From assembly GCA_021819605.1 (NCBI GenBank), contig JAKAQT010000045.1:1-10809 (forward strand): DNA of 10,809 nt, read 5' to 3'. Positions 1 to 6,904 of this stretch are shown in pieces; position 1 is the stretch's first letter; the number at the start of each line of letters is the position of its first letter. Source of the stretch: Thermoplasmata archaeon. GTDB lineage: Archaea > Thermoplasmatota > Thermoplasmata > Thermoplasmatales > Thermoplasmataceae. The notes under the pieces were generated by a model. That model did not search any database, was not told the DNA's origin, and was given only the letters and a program-made list of their open reading frames with translations. The position numbers were made by a program, and so were the translations under genes.

Positions 1-228
1 TCTGGCCAGAAATTTATTGGCAGTATGGTTGACAAAATCAGGGAGGCAAGATCATATATAGACAGGAACGGGCTGGATACAGAGATAGAGGTGGACGGTG
101 GAATCAACGATAAAACTGGAAAGTTATGCGCCGATGCCGGGGCAGATATCCTTGTTTCAGCTTCCTACATTTTTTCCGGAAACATCCAGGAAAGAATTGG
201 AATATTGAAAAACCTGAAGCGGGATTAA
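1..228 (+). CDS. rpe: Ribulose-phosphate 3-epimerase, C-terminal fragment
   Basis: This is the last 75 codons of a gene that begins before the window. The enzyme interconverts ribulose 5-phosphate and xylulose 5-phosphate in the non-oxidative pentose phosphate pathway, in the cytoplasm. The frame opens at base 1 with SGQKFI, the conserved Gly-Gln-x-Phe-Ile loop that follows beta strand 6 of the TIM barrel. EVDGGIN at fragment residues 30-36 carries the catalytic aspartate (D32). AGADILVSASYIFSG (46-60) is the phosphate-binding end, with VSAS where most members have VAGS. The TAA stop at 226-228 abuts the stop of the next gene on the other strand, with no spacer. Family assignment is firm. The N-terminal half, including the metal-binding histidines, lies outside the window and cannot be checked. 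Confidence 0.88.
   Translation, partial: SGQKFIGSMVDKIREARSYIDRNGLDTEIEVDGGINDKTGKLCADAGADILVSASYIFSGNIQERIGILKNLKRD
208..212 (-). terminator. Possible U-tract terminator of the MDR oxidoreductase gene
   Basis: A run of five A on the + strand gives U5 in the minus-strand transcript, about 17 bases past the stop of the oxidoreductase gene. Archaeal termination often uses U-tracts without a hairpin. The tract lies inside rpe coding sequence, so it may only reflect codon choice. Confidence 0.25.
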
Positions 229-1209
229 TTATGCAAACTCAATTATTATCCTGCCGTCCCTTATCCTGGAATATTCCTCCAGAGCTGCACCAATATCATT
301 GAATGCGAATCTCTTCGCTACCGGCACCCTGATCCTGTGCGTCTTCATTATTTCCATAGTTTCTGTCAGATCTTTCAGGTCGCCGCCGGTTGATCCAATA
401 ATGCTTACTTCTCTTGTGTAAAGAGAAGCTATGTCCAATTTGGCCTCCCTGCCTGTGAGAACCCCGAAGGAGACCAGTGTCCCTCCTGTCTGAATGTGCT
501 TCACTGCATCATCCCAGAACAGTGATCCAACAGAATTCATTACAATATCTGCCCTGAACTGGTCCGGAACCTTGCCGTCCCCAAAGACTTCGGTGCAGCC
601 GTATCCTCTGATCCATTCTTTCCGAGATACCCCATAAACGTCCATTCCCATGATACTGGCAAACTGTATGGCAAGTATCCCTGTATTTCCTGAAGCACCG
701 TATACCAGCAGCTTCTTCCCGGCCGATGCCCCGGCTCTCTTGAGTGCCCGGTAAGCAGTAAGGGCACCGATTGGGATGCTCACTGCGGTATCGTTGTCTA
801 TGCTGTCAGGGACTAAAATTGCATTCTTCTCGGGGACGGTAACATACTCCGAGTACCCGCCGTTTGTTACAACTCCCCAAATGCCTCCATTTGTGCACAG
901 GTGTTCCCTGTGGGTTCTGCACATTTCGCATGTACCGTCGAAAACCCTGTTGTAAACCAGCACACGTTGCCCCTTCTTGAATGATCTGGAATCCCTCTCA
1001 ACAATACCTATCACTTCAGATCCTGGAATATGGGGAACAGGCTTTAGATTGTACACAATATTGCCATTTATGAGGTTGTAGTCCAATGGATTGAGGCCTG
1101 CAGCAATCACTTTCACCAGCACATCTTCCCTGCCGGGTTCAGTTATCCCGGTCTCCTCTATCCTCACTGCGGAATTTCCGAACTCTGGTCCAACAAAAAC
1201 TGCTTTCAT
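229..1209 (-). CDS. MDR-superfamily NAD(P)-dependent oxidoreductase (quinone reductase / acryloyl-CoA reductase-like)
   Basis: A 326-residue medium-chain dehydrogenase/reductase. The N-terminal GroES-like domain has H60 and E65 in HIPGSE, two of the usual catalytic-zinc ligands. The position of the third ligand, normally Cys in GxCGxD, is N40 in GLNPLD, as in quinone-reductase branches, so catalytic zinc is doubtful. A structural-zinc lobe looks intact as D91, C94, C97 and C105 (DGTCEMC...LC). GASGNTG at 171-177 is the nucleotide-binding loop of the Rossmann domain. The DGTCxxC lobe resembles archaeal acryloyl-CoA reductases as I recall them; substrate and cofactor cannot be read from the sequence. 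The ATG at 1207-1209 is preferred over an upstream in-frame codon at 1314 because MKAVFV is the typical family start and a TATA box lies 25 bases upstream. The gene ends directly against rpe. Confidence 0.85.
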   Translation of the reverse strand: MKAVFVGPEFGNSAVRIEETGITEPGREDVLVKVIAAGLNPLDYNLINGNIVYNLKPVPHIPGSEVIGIVERDSRSFKKGQRVLVYNRVFDGTCEMCRTHREHLCTNGGIWGVVTNGGYSEYVTVPEKNAILVPDSIDNDTAVSIPIGALTAYRALKRAGASAGKKLLVYGASGNTGILAIQFASIMGMDVYGVSRKEWIRGYGCTEVFGDGKVPDQFRADIVMNSVGSLFWDDAVKHIQTGGTLVSFGVLTGREAKLDIASLYTREVSIIGSTGGDLKDLTETMEIMKTHRIRVPVAKRFAFNDIGAALEEYSRIRDGRIIIEFA

Positions 1210-1230
1210 GATTGATAAACTGAAATCAAG

Positions 1231-1236
1231 ATATAA
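1231..1236 (-). promoter_or_regulatory. TATA box of the MDR oxidoreductase gene
   Basis: On the minus strand this reads TTATAT, centred about 25 bases before the ATG at 1209. That is the spacing expected when transcription starts at or next to the start codon. It supports the 1209 start and argues against a 35-residue N-terminal extension, because the box lies inside that extension. Confidence 0.6.
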
Positions 1237-1480
1237 CATGTTTGTGGCAGGTGACCTCTGAATAGCTAGCACCAGTGTGACTGTGCGGTAAACAATTCCG
1301 CGCAGCAATGTCAATGCTCTAGAGAATTTGCGTAATTTTCACGTTTTTTTCAATTCGCCTCCTGTATCTCTAGAAATTAAATCTGCGAACCGCTTCTATG
1401 TTCCTGCTGGACACTGCCAGCCATAATCCGTCGTGATGCCTGCAAGCATTATCTTTCAGCCGTCGTACTTCCTCAGCAAG

Positions 1481-1488
1481 TTTTTATA
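1481..1488 (+). promoter_or_regulatory. Probable TATA box of xerA
   Basis: TTTTTATA is the best TATA-like element before xerA. Its centre lies only about 16 bases before the GTG at 1501 but 25 bases before the in-frame TTG at 1510, and 46 before the in-frame GTG at 1531. Transcription would be expected to start near 1508-1512, which is why the 1501 start is doubtful. Confidence 0.55.
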
Positions 1489-1500
1489 CAGATTGCATTT

Positions 1501-2358
1501 GTGCGGTCATTGCAACAGAAGGGCAGTGAAGTGGACCGGTTCCGTTCCATAATGATAGGGGAAAGGAAGAGTCCTTACACAGTAAAGGAATACACATTTC
1601 TGGCCACAATCTTCATTGACTTTATTGGCAAAAGTATCTCGCAGTGCACCGCCGTGGATGTTGAAAACTTCAAGAACTACCTTGCCACCGGCAAAAAATA
1701 CTCAAAGAACAGCCAGTATCTTGCAATTAAGGCAATAAAGCATTTTTTCAAGGTCATGGACGTACCCGAACCAAGGAATCTCACGTCGCCAAAGAGATCG
1801 AAGAAGGTACCGAACTACCTCACAGAAAGAGAGATGGGACTGATGCTGAACGATGAAAACCAGGAGCTTAAAACAAAGCTCATTGTATCAATCCTTGCAA
1901 ATACCGGCATCAGGGTTGGGGAACTCTGCCACCTGAACGTTGAGGACATCGACCTCGATGAAGGCATCATGCACGTAAAATCCGGAAAGGGGGACAGGGA
2001 CAGGATAGTGCTGCTTCCCGATACAACCGCTTCCCTCACGAGGGAATATCTGAAATCCAGGAATATCCTTGACATTAATACGCCATCGCTTCTGGTCAGC
2101 CGCAGGGGAAATAGGTTTGACACTTCTACCATCGAACGAATCATAAGAAATGCAGCCCAAAGTGCAGGAATTCAGAAGAAGGTCACCCCACACGTCCTGA
2201 GGCATACATTTGCCACCGCCATACTCAGGAATGGCGGGGATATAAGGTTCATACAGCAACTTCTGGGGCATGCCAGCCTCAACACCACGGAGATATATAC
2301 TCACATTGACGAAAGTGCCCTTAAGGAGATGTATGAAAAACATCGGCCAAGGTATTAG
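1501..2358 (+). CDS. xerA: XerA-type tyrosine site-specific recombinase
   Basis: A 285-residue tyrosine recombinase, the single archaeal counterpart of XerC/XerD, expected to resolve chromosome dimers at dif. An N-terminal SAM-like DNA-binding domain (about 10-95) is followed by a catalytic domain with the full active site: R138 (GIRVGEL), K163 (beta-hairpin lysine in SGKGDRDR), H231 and R234 (HVLRHT), H257 (LLGHASL) and nucleophile Y266 (EIYTHI). Length and architecture match housekeeping XerA, and no other mobile-element genes surround it. An integrase of a lost element is less likely. The GTG at 1501 gives the longest frame. TATA spacing puts the transcript start near 1510, so the TTG at 1510 or the GTG at 1531 (giving MDRFRSIM) may be the real start. 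The TAG stop overlaps the end of the convergent prenyl synthase gene by 4 bases. Confidence 0.9.
   Translation: MRSLQQKGSEVDRFRSIMIGERKSPYTVKEYTFLATIFIDFIGKSISQCTAVDVENFKNYLATGKKYSKNSQYLAIKAIKHFFKVMDVPEPRNLTSPKRSKKVPNYLTEREMGLMLNDENQELKTKLIVSILANTGIRVGELCHLNVEDIDLDEGIMHVKSGKGDRDRIVLLPDTTASLTREYLKSRNILDINTPSLLVSRRGNRFDTSTIERIIRNAAQSAGIQKKVTPHVLRHTFATAILRNGGDIRFIQQLLGHASLNTTEIYTHIDESALKEMYEKHRPRY
2336..2340 (-). terminator. Possible U-tract terminator of the prenyl synthase gene
   Basis: Five A on the + strand give U5 in the minus-strand transcript, about 15 bases past the prenyl synthase stop and inside the 3' end of xerA. The placement resembles the A5 run found just past the oxidoreductase stop. 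The evidence is only the run and its position. Confidence 0.25.
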
Positions 2359-3413
2359 CTCGTCCGATCAATTATATAGTGCGCAAACCAGGCGAGGAAA
2401 TCCTTGACTTCTTTGTTGCCCTGTACCTGCGCCAGGTATTCCTTGCTCTTCTCTATGAGTTTAGTCATGAGGTTTCTTGAATATTCATAGGAGCCTGTAT
2501 CCATGACAATTTTTCTCAACCTATCGAAATCCTCATCTGAAACGTTTCCGGAGCCTATACATTTCCTTATAAAATCCGCATCCTCACTTCCAGAACGCTC
2601 CATGGCCTTGAGTATCAGCAGTGTCTTCTTTCCCTCGTTGACGTCGCTCTTGATTGATTTGCCGGTTTTCTTTTCATCGCCGAATAGTCCCAGTATATCG
2701 TCATGTAGCTGGAAGGCAGTTCCCAGAAGTGTGCCGTAATAGCTGAGAGGAAGTATGTTCTGGGCTGTTCCGCTCAGAAGCGCGCCCATCCTGAGGGGAC
2801 CCTCGATGGTATATTTTGCTGTTTTCAGCATGTGGAGCCGCAGAAGGTCCTTCTGTGAAAAATCCGGGTTGTATGATGAGCTGATGTCTATGAGCTGCCC
2901 ATATCCGGTCATCTCTATTATCCTGGAAAGTTCCATGTTGGCCGCCATTGTTTCGTTGGGAGGGAGGCCACAACCCAGCAGAGCCTGATGTGCGTAAGAA
3001 TCTGCAAGATCACCTGCAACGATTGCTATGTTCTCGGATATGCGCCTGGGATCGCTGACAACGCCCGTGACCTGGGCTCTTGCTGCTGCATGCAGGCTTG
3101 GTTTGCCCCGCCTTGTTTCGCTCTGATCCATAATGTCATCATGAATCAGGAGATATGTCTGTGTGAGCTCGATGGAAATAGCAGCCCTGTAGACTCTCTC
3201 ATCGTGGGGGGCAAAGAGGTCATGGCCCAGAACAACAAGTATTGGCCTGATCCTCTTTCCTCCGTTCATTGTGAAATCCCTGATCATTGATGTGACCGTA
3301 ACACATACAGGATCGCTCTTCATTCCCTCCATTGAGTCGAAATACGCTTTCAACTCTGTATCCACTCGATCCCTCATGCTCCTGAATGCCGTATCGTAAT
3401 CCGATGTATTCAT
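2355..3413 (-). CDS. Geranylgeranyl/farnesyl diphosphate synthase (trans-polyprenyl synthase)
   Basis: A 352-residue class I trans-prenyltransferase that condenses isopentenyl diphosphate onto allylic diphosphates. In archaea it supplies the C20 (or C15) precursor of membrane ether lipids. Visible motifs, numbered from the ATG at 3413, are GGKRIRP (51-57), the first aspartate-rich motif DDIMD (92-96) and the second, DDILG (238-242), followed by FGDE. TGKSIKSD then EGKKT follow at 250-264. The residue five before the first motif is Tyr87, consistent with archaeal short-chain synthases that stop at about C20. Exact chain length needs an assay. The frame extends to a GTG at 3440, but the likely TATA box (3442-3450) lies directly against that GTG, so transcription should begin downstream near 3420. 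I therefore prefer the ATG at 3413. The gene overlaps xerA by 4 bases at its stop. Confidence 0.9.
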   Translation of the reverse strand: MNTSDYDTAFRSMRDRVDTELKAYFDSMEGMKSDPVCVTVTSMIRDFTMNGGKRIRPILVVLGHDLFAPHDERVYRAAISIELTQTYLLIHDDIMDQSETRRGKPSLHAAARAQVTGVVSDPRRISENIAIVAGDLADSYAHQALLGCGLPPNETMAANMELSRIIEMTGYGQLIDISSSYNPDFSQKDLLRLHMLKTAKYTIEGPLRMGALLSGTAQNILPLSYYGTLLGTAFQLHDDILGLFGDEKKTGKSIKSDVNEGKKTLLILKAMERSGSEDADFIRKCIGSGNVSDEDFDRLRKIVMDTGSYEYSRNLMTKLIEKSKEYLAQVQGNKEVKDFLAWFAHYIIDRTS

Positions 3414-3441
3414 CTCAATGGACTGTGATGTTAAGTTCACA

Positions 3442-3450
3442 TAAAATTTA
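3442..3450. promoter_or_regulatory. Shared bidirectional TATA element between prenyl synthase and rnhB
   Basis: TAAAATTTA contains the palindrome AAATTT (3444-3449). Its centre is about 29 bases before the rnhB ATG on the + strand and 33 bases before the prenyl synthase ATG on the - strand. No other AT box occurs in the 62 bases between the two ATGs, so one element probably recruits TBP for both directions. Confidence 0.55.
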
Positions 3451-3475
3451 ACGCTTTGTCGGGTTATGCCCTACA

Positions 3476-4132
3476 ATGGAGAAACCCGTGAGAAGCGAAC
3501 ACAGGGAATGCGGTCTGGACGAGGCCGGGAGAGGTCCAGTTATCGGGCCAATGGTTGTGGCTATGCTCTGCGCAACAAATACTGCAATGAGGGAGATTGG
3601 AGCCAGGGATTCCAAAACACTGTCCCCGGCATCCAGGGAAAGGATATTCCAGCGGATAAGGGAATCAACATCACGGTACTCATTCATAATAATAGGGGTG
3701 CAGGAGATAAACAGGAAGATGGAAACCATGACCCTTAACCAGATTGAGGAGGAGGCCTATGTCTCCCTCATTGCGCAGTCGGATTGCACTGGCACACATT
3801 ACGTGGATTCCTTCGACGTGAATGAGGATCGGCTCACGGCCAGGCTTTCCTCCCTGACCGGAAAAAATGTCCTCTGCAAACACAAGGCTGATACGCTTTT
3901 CCCGGTGGTATCCGCTGCATCCATAATAGCCAAGGTTGTGCGGGATTCTGAAATAGAGAAGCTGAAGCTGATTTATGGTGACTTTGGATCCGGATACCCC
4001 TCAGATCCCAGGACTGTGGCGTTCCTGGAAAGAAGCGTCGTCAACAACGCTGATTTAACGGGCATAGTACGTGTGCACTGGGAAACTTACAGGAGGCTTA
4101 TCTCCCGCCACTCTACCGGAAGGCTGTTCTGA
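3476..4132 (+). CDS. rnhB: Ribonuclease HII
   Basis: A 218-residue RNase HII, which cuts RNA in RNA/DNA hybrids and starts removal of single ribonucleotides from DNA. The acidic active site is complete: D15 and E16 (GLDEAGRGPVIGPMV), D111 (YVDSFD) and D139 (KHKADT). RDSKTLS (44-50), SAASIIAK (146-153) and GSGYPSDPRT (171-180) match archaeal RNase HII, and Y174 corresponds to the tyrosine that senses the RNA-DNA junction. The last residues, RHSTGRLF, end in Leu-Phe and may be a weak remnant of the C-terminal PCNA-interacting peptide seen in some archaeal homologs; this is uncertain. The ATG at 3476 is fixed by the conserved N-terminus and by the AT box 29 bases upstream. It heads a same-strand cluster with the TPR gene and xpd. 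Confidence 0.95.
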   Translation: MEKPVRSEHRECGLDEAGRGPVIGPMVVAMLCATNTAMREIGARDSKTLSPASRERIFQRIRESTSRYSFIIIGVQEINRKMETMTLNQIEEEAYVSLIAQSDCTGTHYVDSFDVNEDRLTARLSSLTGKNVLCKHKADTLFPVVSAASIIAKVVRDSEIEKLKLIYGDFGSGYPSDPRTVAFLERSVVNNADLTGIVRVHWETYRRLISRHSTGRLF

Positions 4133-4164
4133 GGCACTTTGTATGTTTTGGAATCGGTCAACAT

Positions 4165-4172
4165 TAATATAT
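4165..4172 (+). promoter_or_regulatory. Probable TATA box of the TPR gene
   Basis: TAATATAT is centred about 25 bases before the in-frame GTG at 4193. It suggests that the TPR gene has its own promoter as well as any read-through from rnhB, and it supports 4193 over the TTG at 4139. Confidence 0.5.
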
Positions 4173-4192
4173 CCAAACCTTCTGAGGGAACT

Positions 4193-4891
4193 GTGTCAGA
4201 TATTTTGAAACCATCCGGTAAATCGGAACAAGCAGACGACTATAACGAGAGAGGCATTTCCTACTTCAACCTGAAAAGGTACCCTGATGCCATAAAGGAG
4301 TTCACCAAGGCAATAAAGCTCATAGAGAATGAGCCGGATTTCTACTTCAATCGCGGATTGGCATATTATTCCATGAAAATGCTGGATCAGGCAATAAAAG
4401 ACTATAGGAAAAGCATAGATCTGGACCCGGAACATTCCGACTACTACAACGCCATAGGTGCAGCCTATGAAGACGCAGGGCAGCTGGATAAGGCACTTGA
4501 GTCATTCAACAAAGCAATATCAATAGAAGGCGATATTCCTGACTATTATTACAACAGGGGGAATGTTTACTGGAAATTGAAGAAGCCTGATGAGGCCCTG
4601 AATGATTTCAACAAGGCGGTCAAGCTAAACACAACAGACCAGATATTCATTTACCGGAGGCATGAAGTGCTCCTGTCAATGGGGAGGTACAAGGATGCCA
4701 TAGCCGATCTGGATGCCGCAATAAAGATAGTCCCTGACAATTATCAGTACCATCTCGCCAAGTCTGAAGCCTACGAGAAGATGGGAGATTTCAGGTCTGC
4801 CATGAAATGCATTGAAGATGCGGAAAAGCTCCTGCCCGATCCTTCCCTGCTGGACGAAAGAAAAAAGGAAATATCCGCCAAGATGAACTGA
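4193..4891 (+). CDS. Tetratricopeptide repeat protein, six TPR units
   Basis: A protein of about 232 residues made almost entirely of six consecutive 34-residue TPR units, the first one residue short. From the GTG at 4193 they run at about 14-46, 47-80, 81-114, 115-148, 149-182 and 183-216, each with the Gly/Ala-x-x-Tyr and Ala-x-x-x-Tyr/Phe pattern, such as YNERGISYFNLKRYPDAI in the first. There is no signal peptide or membrane segment, so it should be cytoplasmic. TPR solenoids bind other proteins; no enzyme activity is visible and the partner is unknown. The frame extends upstream to a TTG at 4139, but a TATA box at 4165-4172 lies inside that extension and points to a leaderless GTG at 4193. 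It sits 60 bases after rnhB and 12 bases before xpd, so it is probably co-transcribed with xpd. Confidence 0.85.
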   Translation: MSDILKPSGKSEQADDYNERGISYFNLKRYPDAIKEFTKAIKLIENEPDFYFNRGLAYYSMKMLDQAIKDYRKSIDLDPEHSDYYNAIGAAYEDAGQLDKALESFNKAISIEGDIPDYYYNRGNVYWKLKKPDEALNDFNKAVKLNTTDQIFIYRRHEVLLSMGRYKDAIADLDAAIKIVPDNYQYHLAKSEAYEKMGDFRSAMKCIEDAEKLLPDPSLLDERKKEISAKMN

Positions 4892-4903
4892 TTCAGTAGT
4901 GAT

Positions 4904-6769
4904 GTGTTGAAAGCTGCCTATGAACTCCGGGATTACCAGAAGAACCTTGTTGAGTTCATTGTCGACTCACTGAAAACAAGGGGCGGCGCTGCCATTGAGG
5001 CGCCAACTGGATCAGGCAAAACCCTGACGGGACTGGTTGCTGCCATAACCTATGCCAGGGATTCGGGAAAGAAGATACTTTATCTCACAAGAACAAACTC
5101 GCAGCAGGAGCAGGTCATAAAGGAGCTCAGGATACTTGCCCCGGAACTCGGCCTCAAGGCCGTGCCCATTCAGGGAAGGCATAACCTCTGCCCCCTCTAC
5201 CAGGAGATTGAGCAGGGAGACAGCTTCTCATCGGATTCACTCTCGAGATTCTGCAACGGCAGGAAGAAAAAGGTCCGTGAAGGGGACCAGAATGCATGCC
5301 GTTTCTTCAATTCACGGGTGAACTCAAAGGAAAACATGGACAAGATATTCTCGGAAATTCCCACAGCCGAGGAATTCCTGATGTACGGGCTGGAATCAGA
5401 GATATGCCCCTATGAATCCCTGAAACAGGCGGCCTCAAAGGCAGACGTTGCGATAGCCCCCTATGCTTTCTTCCTGAATCCGGATGTTGCGGAGCGCTTC
5501 TTATCAAGATGGGGGGTGGCAAGAGAAGATCTCGTGATAGTTCTGGATGAGGCACACAATCTTCCTGATCTTGCCAGAGAGGTCTCATCCTTCACCATCT
5601 CCATCAACAGCATCAACCTTGCTGAGAAAGAAGCACTGGAATTCGGGGACGCAGAACTTCAGGAGAGATTCAGGGCCACTGACTTCTGTGAAACGCTACG
5701 AAACGGCATTCTGGACCTGTCCAGGGATATGCTGAAGGGGCAGGATGAAGTGCGTATCCGGTTTGCGGATCTGGTTGAATATTCATCAATAGGGGCAGGC
5801 ATAAAGATGGATCAGTTCTGGTCGTATGCTGCCCTGTTCCATATCTTCGGCGACAACATCACCACGCGCAAGGAGGATATGGGCAGAATCCCAAGGTCAC
5901 ATGTACTGAGCCTGGCATCCAGGATACTCTCCTGGAAAGCAAGCGAGGAAGAGGGTTACGTGGCCATACTGAACTCCGAAAACAACGGCACAGTGGAAGC
6001 TTTCTGCCTTGAGCCAACCGGAATTCTCCAGGGCCTCAGGATGTCACGGACAATTCACATGTCGGGAACACTTGAACCATTCCAGATATACAAGAATATA
6101 ACCGGATTCACAGAAATTGCCACCAGGAAAGTTTCTTCCATATTTCCGGAAGATAACAAGCTAGTGCTTTATTATGACGGAATTTCGACCAAGTATGATA
6201 CCTTCGATGACAGGGAAGCGCTGAACATGCGCAACCAGATACAGGATATCGTGAGATCCACAGGAAAAAAGGCACTAATTTTTTTCACATCCTATAACGT
6301 CATGAACAGGATAACCGACATTGGTTTTGACATTGAATACATGGCTGAGACAAAGGCCAAGAGCCAGGGCGATCTCATGTCCATGCTGAACAGATTCAGG
6401 AGGGAAAATCTTCCCATGCTTGCAGTAATGGGAGGACGCCTGTCAGAGGGTATAAATTTTCCGGGCAATGAACTGCAGGTGGTTATCCTGGCCGGGATTC
6501 CTTATCCAAGGCCCGGTGCCAGGCAGAAGGCGCTTTATTCCTATTATCAGTCCGTATACGGGAAGGGGTGGGAATACGCCGTGACTTTTCCTGTTGTAAT
6601 AAAGATGAGGCAAGCCATAGGAAGACTCATCAGGAGCGAAAGCGACACGGGGGTTGCGGTTATACTTGACCAGCGGGCAACATATTTCAAGAAATATATA
6701 CCGGAAATGAAGCTTTCCAGGAATCCTGCGGCAGATGCTGCAGCATTCTTCAACGGCCGCTTGCACTGA
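4904..6769 (+). CDS. xpd: XPD/Rad3-family Fe-S DNA helicase
   Basis: A 621-residue superfamily 2 helicase that unwinds DNA 5' to 3' using ATP. Walker A is APTGSGKT (33-40) and the DEAH box is at 215-218, in VLDEAHNLPD. SGTL (387-390) and GGRLSEGINFPG (510-521) follow, and motif VI is QAIGRLIRSESD (570-581). Four cysteines, C96 (NLCPLY), C117 (RFCNGR), C132 (NACRFF) and C168 (EICPYE), form the 4Fe-4S domain, and the spacing fits the Thermoplasma acidophilum XPD as I remember it. An Arch domain should lie between the Fe-S region and SGTL. In archaea the role in excision repair is not settled, because a full TFIIH is absent. The GTG at 4904 is 12 bases after the TPR stop and leaves the usual short N-terminus before the first helicase motif; TTG at 4907 is an alternative. 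Confidence 0.95.
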   Translation: MLKAAYELRDYQKNLVEFIVDSLKTRGGAAIEAPTGSGKTLTGLVAAITYARDSGKKILYLTRTNSQQEQVIKELRILAPELGLKAVPIQGRHNLCPLYQEIEQGDSFSSDSLSRFCNGRKKKVREGDQNACRFFNSRVNSKENMDKIFSEIPTAEEFLMYGLESEICPYESLKQAASKADVAIAPYAFFLNPDVAERFLSRWGVAREDLVIVLDEAHNLPDLAREVSSFTISINSINLAEKEALEFGDAELQERFRATDFCETLRNGILDLSRDMLKGQDEVRIRFADLVEYSSIGAGIKMDQFWSYAALFHIFGDNITTRKEDMGRIPRSHVLSLASRILSWKASEEEGYVAILNSENNGTVEAFCLEPTGILQGLRMSRTIHMSGTLEPFQIYKNITGFTEIATRKVSSIFPEDNKLVLYYDGISTKYDTFDDREALNMRNQIQDIVRSTGKKALIFFTSYNVMNRITDIGFDIEYMAETKAKSQGDLMSMLNRFRRENLPMLAVMGGRLSEGINFPGNELQVVILAGIPYPRPGARQKALYSYYQSVYGKGWEYAVTFPVVIKMRQAIGRLIRSESDTGVAVILDQRATYFKKYIPEMKLSRNPAADAAAFFNGRLH

Positions 6770-6785
6770 AACCCTATCCGGGAAT

Positions 6786-6800
6786 GCCGTGTGCTACGGC
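6786..6800. repeat. Short hairpin just past xpd
   Basis: GCCGT and ACGGC form a perfect 5-base stem around a 5-base loop, 17 bases after the xpd stop. No U-tract follows, so it is not a typical terminator. Confidence 0.35.
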
Positions 6801-6819
6801 CATCAGGTCACCTCGCATC

Positions 6820-6886
6820 ATTTCTGGCATGAAAGTTGATTTTTGAATTAACCACTGATGAACAATCTAAGGGGAGTGCCAGAAAT
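6820..6886. repeat. Spaced 10-base inverted repeat downstream of xpd
   Basis: ATTTCTGGCA (6820-6829) and TGCCAGAAAT (6877-6886) are perfect inverted copies separated by 47 bases. The transcript could fold into a long-loop hairpin, or the pair could be a protein-binding site or the ends of a decayed small element. No gene is recognisable between the arms. Confidence 0.5.
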
Positions 6887-6904
6887 TATGCAGTACATGG
6901 AAAG

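Larger units (their letters stand above)
1210..1500. other. Intergenic spacer between divergent oxidoreductase and xerA genes
   Basis: This 291-base stretch holds the two divergent promoters listed separately, a T7 run at 1344-1350 and the two CTCTAGA copies at 1317-1323 and 1368-1374. The first copy sits in the perfect 8-base palindrome CTCTAGAG. I see no coding frame with family-like sequence, no tRNA and no 28-base dyad of the dif type recognised by XerA. The segment 1381-1480 shows nothing I can name. Confidence 0.5.

Noticed and set aside
1210..1314. 35-residue N-terminal extension of the MDR oxidoreductase
   Set aside because: The TATA box for the ATG at 1209 lies inside it, and MKAVFV is the usual family start.
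1210..1500. A dif site next to xerA
   Set aside because: I searched by eye for a 28-base dyad with 11-base arms and found only short unrelated repeats (CTCTAGA, GAATT/AATTC).
1501..2358. xerA as the integrase of a mobile element
   Set aside because: It has the length and catalytic set of housekeeping XerA, with no att-like direct repeats, tRNA or other mobile genes in the flanks.
2988..3290. 100-codon open frame opposite the prenyl synthase
   Set aside because: It lies entirely within a well-supported gene on the other strand and has no recognisable motif.
6786..6800. Hairpin after xpd as an intrinsic terminator
   Set aside because: The stem is only 5 bases and no U-tract follows; archaeal terminators depend on U-tracts.
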